Positions 6,261 through 7,660 of a DNA stretch of 7,660 nucleotides are shown piece after piece. Position 1 is the first letter of the stretch; every line of letters begins with the position of its first letter. This DNA is from Actinomycetales bacterium (lineage in GTDB: Bacteria > Actinomycetota > Actinomycetes > Actinomycetales > Microbacteriaceae). The notes under the pieces are model-generated. The model was not told the DNA's origin. It saw only the letters and a list, made by a program, of their open reading frames with translations, and did not search any database. The stretch covers positions 1 to 7,660 of the forward strand of contig JAATFJ010000291.1 of the NCBI GenBank assembly GCA_015655255.1, in the 5' to 3' direction. The translations under genes were made by a program, and so were the position numbers.

Positions 6261-7245
6261 AGGCGGCGACGAGCTCCGCTTCCGTACCGGCGCGGGCAGT
6301 CTTCCGACGTCGGGAGAGCCGTGGCGCGCCGCCGGCGAGGAACAGAACGGCGAGGATGAGCAGTCCCTTGAGGATGTTCTGTCCTGCCAGGCTCCAGCCC
6401 ACGAGGTTCAACAGGCTGTTGAGGAGGACGAAGAACAGGGCACCGCCCCATACGCCTGCGGTCACCGCGCGGCCGCCGGTGATAAGCGTTCCGCCGATCA
6501 CGACGACGGCGATCGAATCGAGGAGGTAGTCCGAGCCGAGCTCTGCCGAAGGAGCGATGTACGCCGAGAGCAGTGCACCGGTCAGCCCCGCAAGAGCACC
6601 GATCGCGAAGTACGTCCCGGCAATGACCCGGGTGGGTCGGATGCGGGCGTAGTCCGCGGCGCCGCGGGCCTGACCGACGGCAAGGAGATTCCGCCCCGGA
6701 ACGGTGTACGCGAGACCTGCGGCGAGGGCGATAGAGAACAGCAACATGATGATGGCCAGCCAGGGGACGCCCCAGATCTTCGCATTGACGAAGGCGCGGA
6801 GAGCCGCGTCCGCGGTACCGGAGAAGCCGTTCGAGATGGCGAGGGTGAACGAGGTCACGATCAGGCCAGAGGCGAGGGTCGCCACGATGGGTGGAACCGC
6901 GATGAAGGTGATCGCAAGGACGCTGATCAGCGCCGTTGCCAGGCCAACCGCGATCGCGGCCAGGATGCCCAGGATCGCGGAGCCGGTGCTCGATGCTACG
7001 GCGATGGAGACGTATCCGGCGAGTGAGATCACCGAGGTCACCGATACGTCGATGTTGCCGGGTCCGGCCGAAACGACGAGCATCTGCCCGAGGGCGACGA
7101 GCACGAGATAGGGAGCAAGGGACAGCGCGGAAGTGAGCGTCGTTCCCCCGCCGCGTCCGGTGACGAGGAGGATGAGGACGAAGACGGCCGCGGCGAAGAG
7201 GAACGAGTATCCCCATGCCGGGACGCTGAAGGGGCGTTTGAACAT
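6256..7245 (-). CDS. Ribose-type ABC transporter permease (BPD_transp_2 / RbsC family)
   Basis: This is an integral membrane subunit of a sugar-class ABC importer. It has 329 residues from ATG at 7245. The sequence is almost entirely hydrophobic segments, roughly at 12-30, 42-60, 70-86, 89-118, 119-137, 161-180, 207-228, 243-258, 264-282 and 290-305. The family signature NIDVSVTSVISLAGY (64-78) matches the IDLSVG-type motif of RbsC-like permeases. A cytoplasmic loop, VPGRNLLAVGQARGAADYARI (182-202), is the ATPase-coupling region, and IAVVVIGGTLITGGRA (245-260) is typical of the C-terminal half. The tail is basic (SRRRKTARAG). The ATG overlaps the preceding permease stop in TGATG; a GTG one codon earlier (7248) is equally possible. 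Pairing with a second permease suggests a heterodimeric channel. Substrate is inferred from context: apiose, apionate or its lactone. Confidence 0.85.
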   Translation of the reverse strand: MFKRPFSVPAWGYSFLFAAAVFVLILLVTGRGGGTTLTSALSLAPYLVLVALGQMLVVSAGPGNIDVSVTSVISLAGYVSIAVASSTGSAILGILAAIAVGLATALISVLAITFIAVPPIVATLASGLIVTSFTLAISNGFSGTADAALRAFVNAKIWGVPWLAIIMLLFSIALAAGLAYTVPGRNLLAVGQARGAADYARIRPTRVIAGTYFAIGALAGLTGALLSAYIAPSAELGSDYLLDSIAVVVIGGTLITGGRAVTAGVWGGALFFVLLNSLLNLVGWSLAGQNILKGLLILAVLFLAGGAPRLSRRRKTARAGTEAELVAAS

Positions 7246-7660
7246 CACTTCACCACTTTCTCGACGAAGAGTCGACCGGCCAGGGCGAGGAAGACGATGA
7301 GTCCCTGGATCGCGGATTGGAGAGCCGACGGCAGGTTGAGCAGCGTCAGCAGGACGGTGAGAAGACCGAGTGTGGCCGCACCGAAGAGCGCTCCCCAGGC
7401 TCCCGCTCGACCCCCGAAGAAGGATCCTCCGCCGAGGATGACAGCGGCGATACTGACCAGGGTGTAGTCGTTGCCTGCGCTCACGTCACCACTGGCGATC
7501 TGACCGCTGAGGAAGAGCCCGCCCAGGACACCCAGGACTCCGGCGAGAGCGTAGGCGCCCATGCGTGTGGCGAGGGGAGAGACCCCCGATCGTGCGAGCG
7601 CCGTGGGATTGCTGCCCAGGGCGCGGACCCCGGTTCCCCAGCCGGTTCGCTGCATGAGGA
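7245..7660 (-). CDS. Ribose-type ABC transporter permease, C-terminal part (5' end beyond the window)
   Basis: The frame is open through the right edge, so only the last 137 residues are present. The fragment contains the coupling-loop signature VRALGSNPTALARSGV, which in RbsC-like permeases lies in the middle of the protein, so the methionine at 7655 is internal and not the start. Further on are hydrophobic segments, the motif VSIAAVILGGGSFFGGRAGAWGA split around a Gly-rich turn, and the closing segment QSAIQGLIVFLALAGRLF, all typical of the C-terminal half of this family. It overlaps the next permease by one base (TGATG), or four if that gene uses GTG. It is a different sequence from its neighbour rather than a recent duplicate. 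The ATPase and binding-protein genes would be expected further right. Confidence 0.85.
   Translation of the reverse strand, partial: LMQRTGWGTGVRALGSNPTALARSGVSPLATRMGAYALAGVLGVLGGLFLSGQIASGDVSAGNDYTLVSIAAVILGGGSFFGGRAGAWGALFGAATLGLLTVLLTLLNLPSALQSAIQGLIVFLALAGRLFVEKVVK

Noticed and set aside
6149..7216. 355-codon minus-strand frame across the permease and promoter gap
   Set aside because: It is out of frame with a permease that has convincing membrane segments and family motifs; the translation is Arg-rich.
1..7660. CRISPR arrays, tRNA or rRNA genes, insertion sequences, toxin-antitoxin or phage genes
   Set aside because: I saw no direct-repeat arrays, tRNA-like cloverleaf, transposase motifs or small paired genes; the window is fully accounted for by an ordinary catabolic operon and its transporter.

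Overview
The window is GC-rich DNA with strong G/C preference at third codon positions, several GTG starts and tightly overlapping genes. This suggests a high-GC Gram-positive (actinobacterium, possibly Microbacteriaceae-like). The taxon is an inference from composition and gene style; no marker gene is present.

Every gene I can support lies on the minus strand, so transcription runs from the right edge to the left edge. From the right these are: the 3' part of a ribose-type ABC permease (cut by the window edge), a second complete permease of the same family, and a 103-bp gap holding a plausible promoter and two dyad operators. Then comes a block of five catabolic genes whose ends overlap by 1 to 8 bases: a fused DhaK-DhaL kinase, an RpiB/LacAB-type isomerase, a triosephosphate-isomerase homologue, a xylose-isomerase-like TIM-barrel protein and a Rossmann-fold dehydrogenase. 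A 65-bp gap with a perfect 10-bp stem-loop follows, then a gene that runs off the left edge and resembles D-apionate lactonase. No stretch longer than about 100 bases lacks a gene.

Together the genes spell out a route described for D-apiose/D-apionate breakdown. The lactone is hydrolysed to D-apionate (ApnL), which is oxidised and isomerised to 3-oxo-isoapionate (ApnO) and decarboxylated to L-erythrulose (OiaC). L-erythrulose is phosphorylated to L-erythrulose 1-phosphate (LerK), converted to D-erythrulose 4-phosphate (LerI), and isomerised to D-erythrose 4-phosphate (DerI/EryI), which enters the pentose phosphate pathway. The two permeases would belong to the importer for the sugar, acid or lactone. 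The assignments rest on family motifs and on the coherence of the set. The weakest are the substrates of the individual isomerases and of the transporter. The D-apiose dehydrogenase expected at the head of the pathway, the ABC ATPase, the binding protein and the regulator are not in the window.

The pathway itself is known. The less familiar parts are the regulatory gap upstream of the kinase, where a dyad fills the predicted promoter spacer, and the stem-loop placed so that it could control the lactonase.
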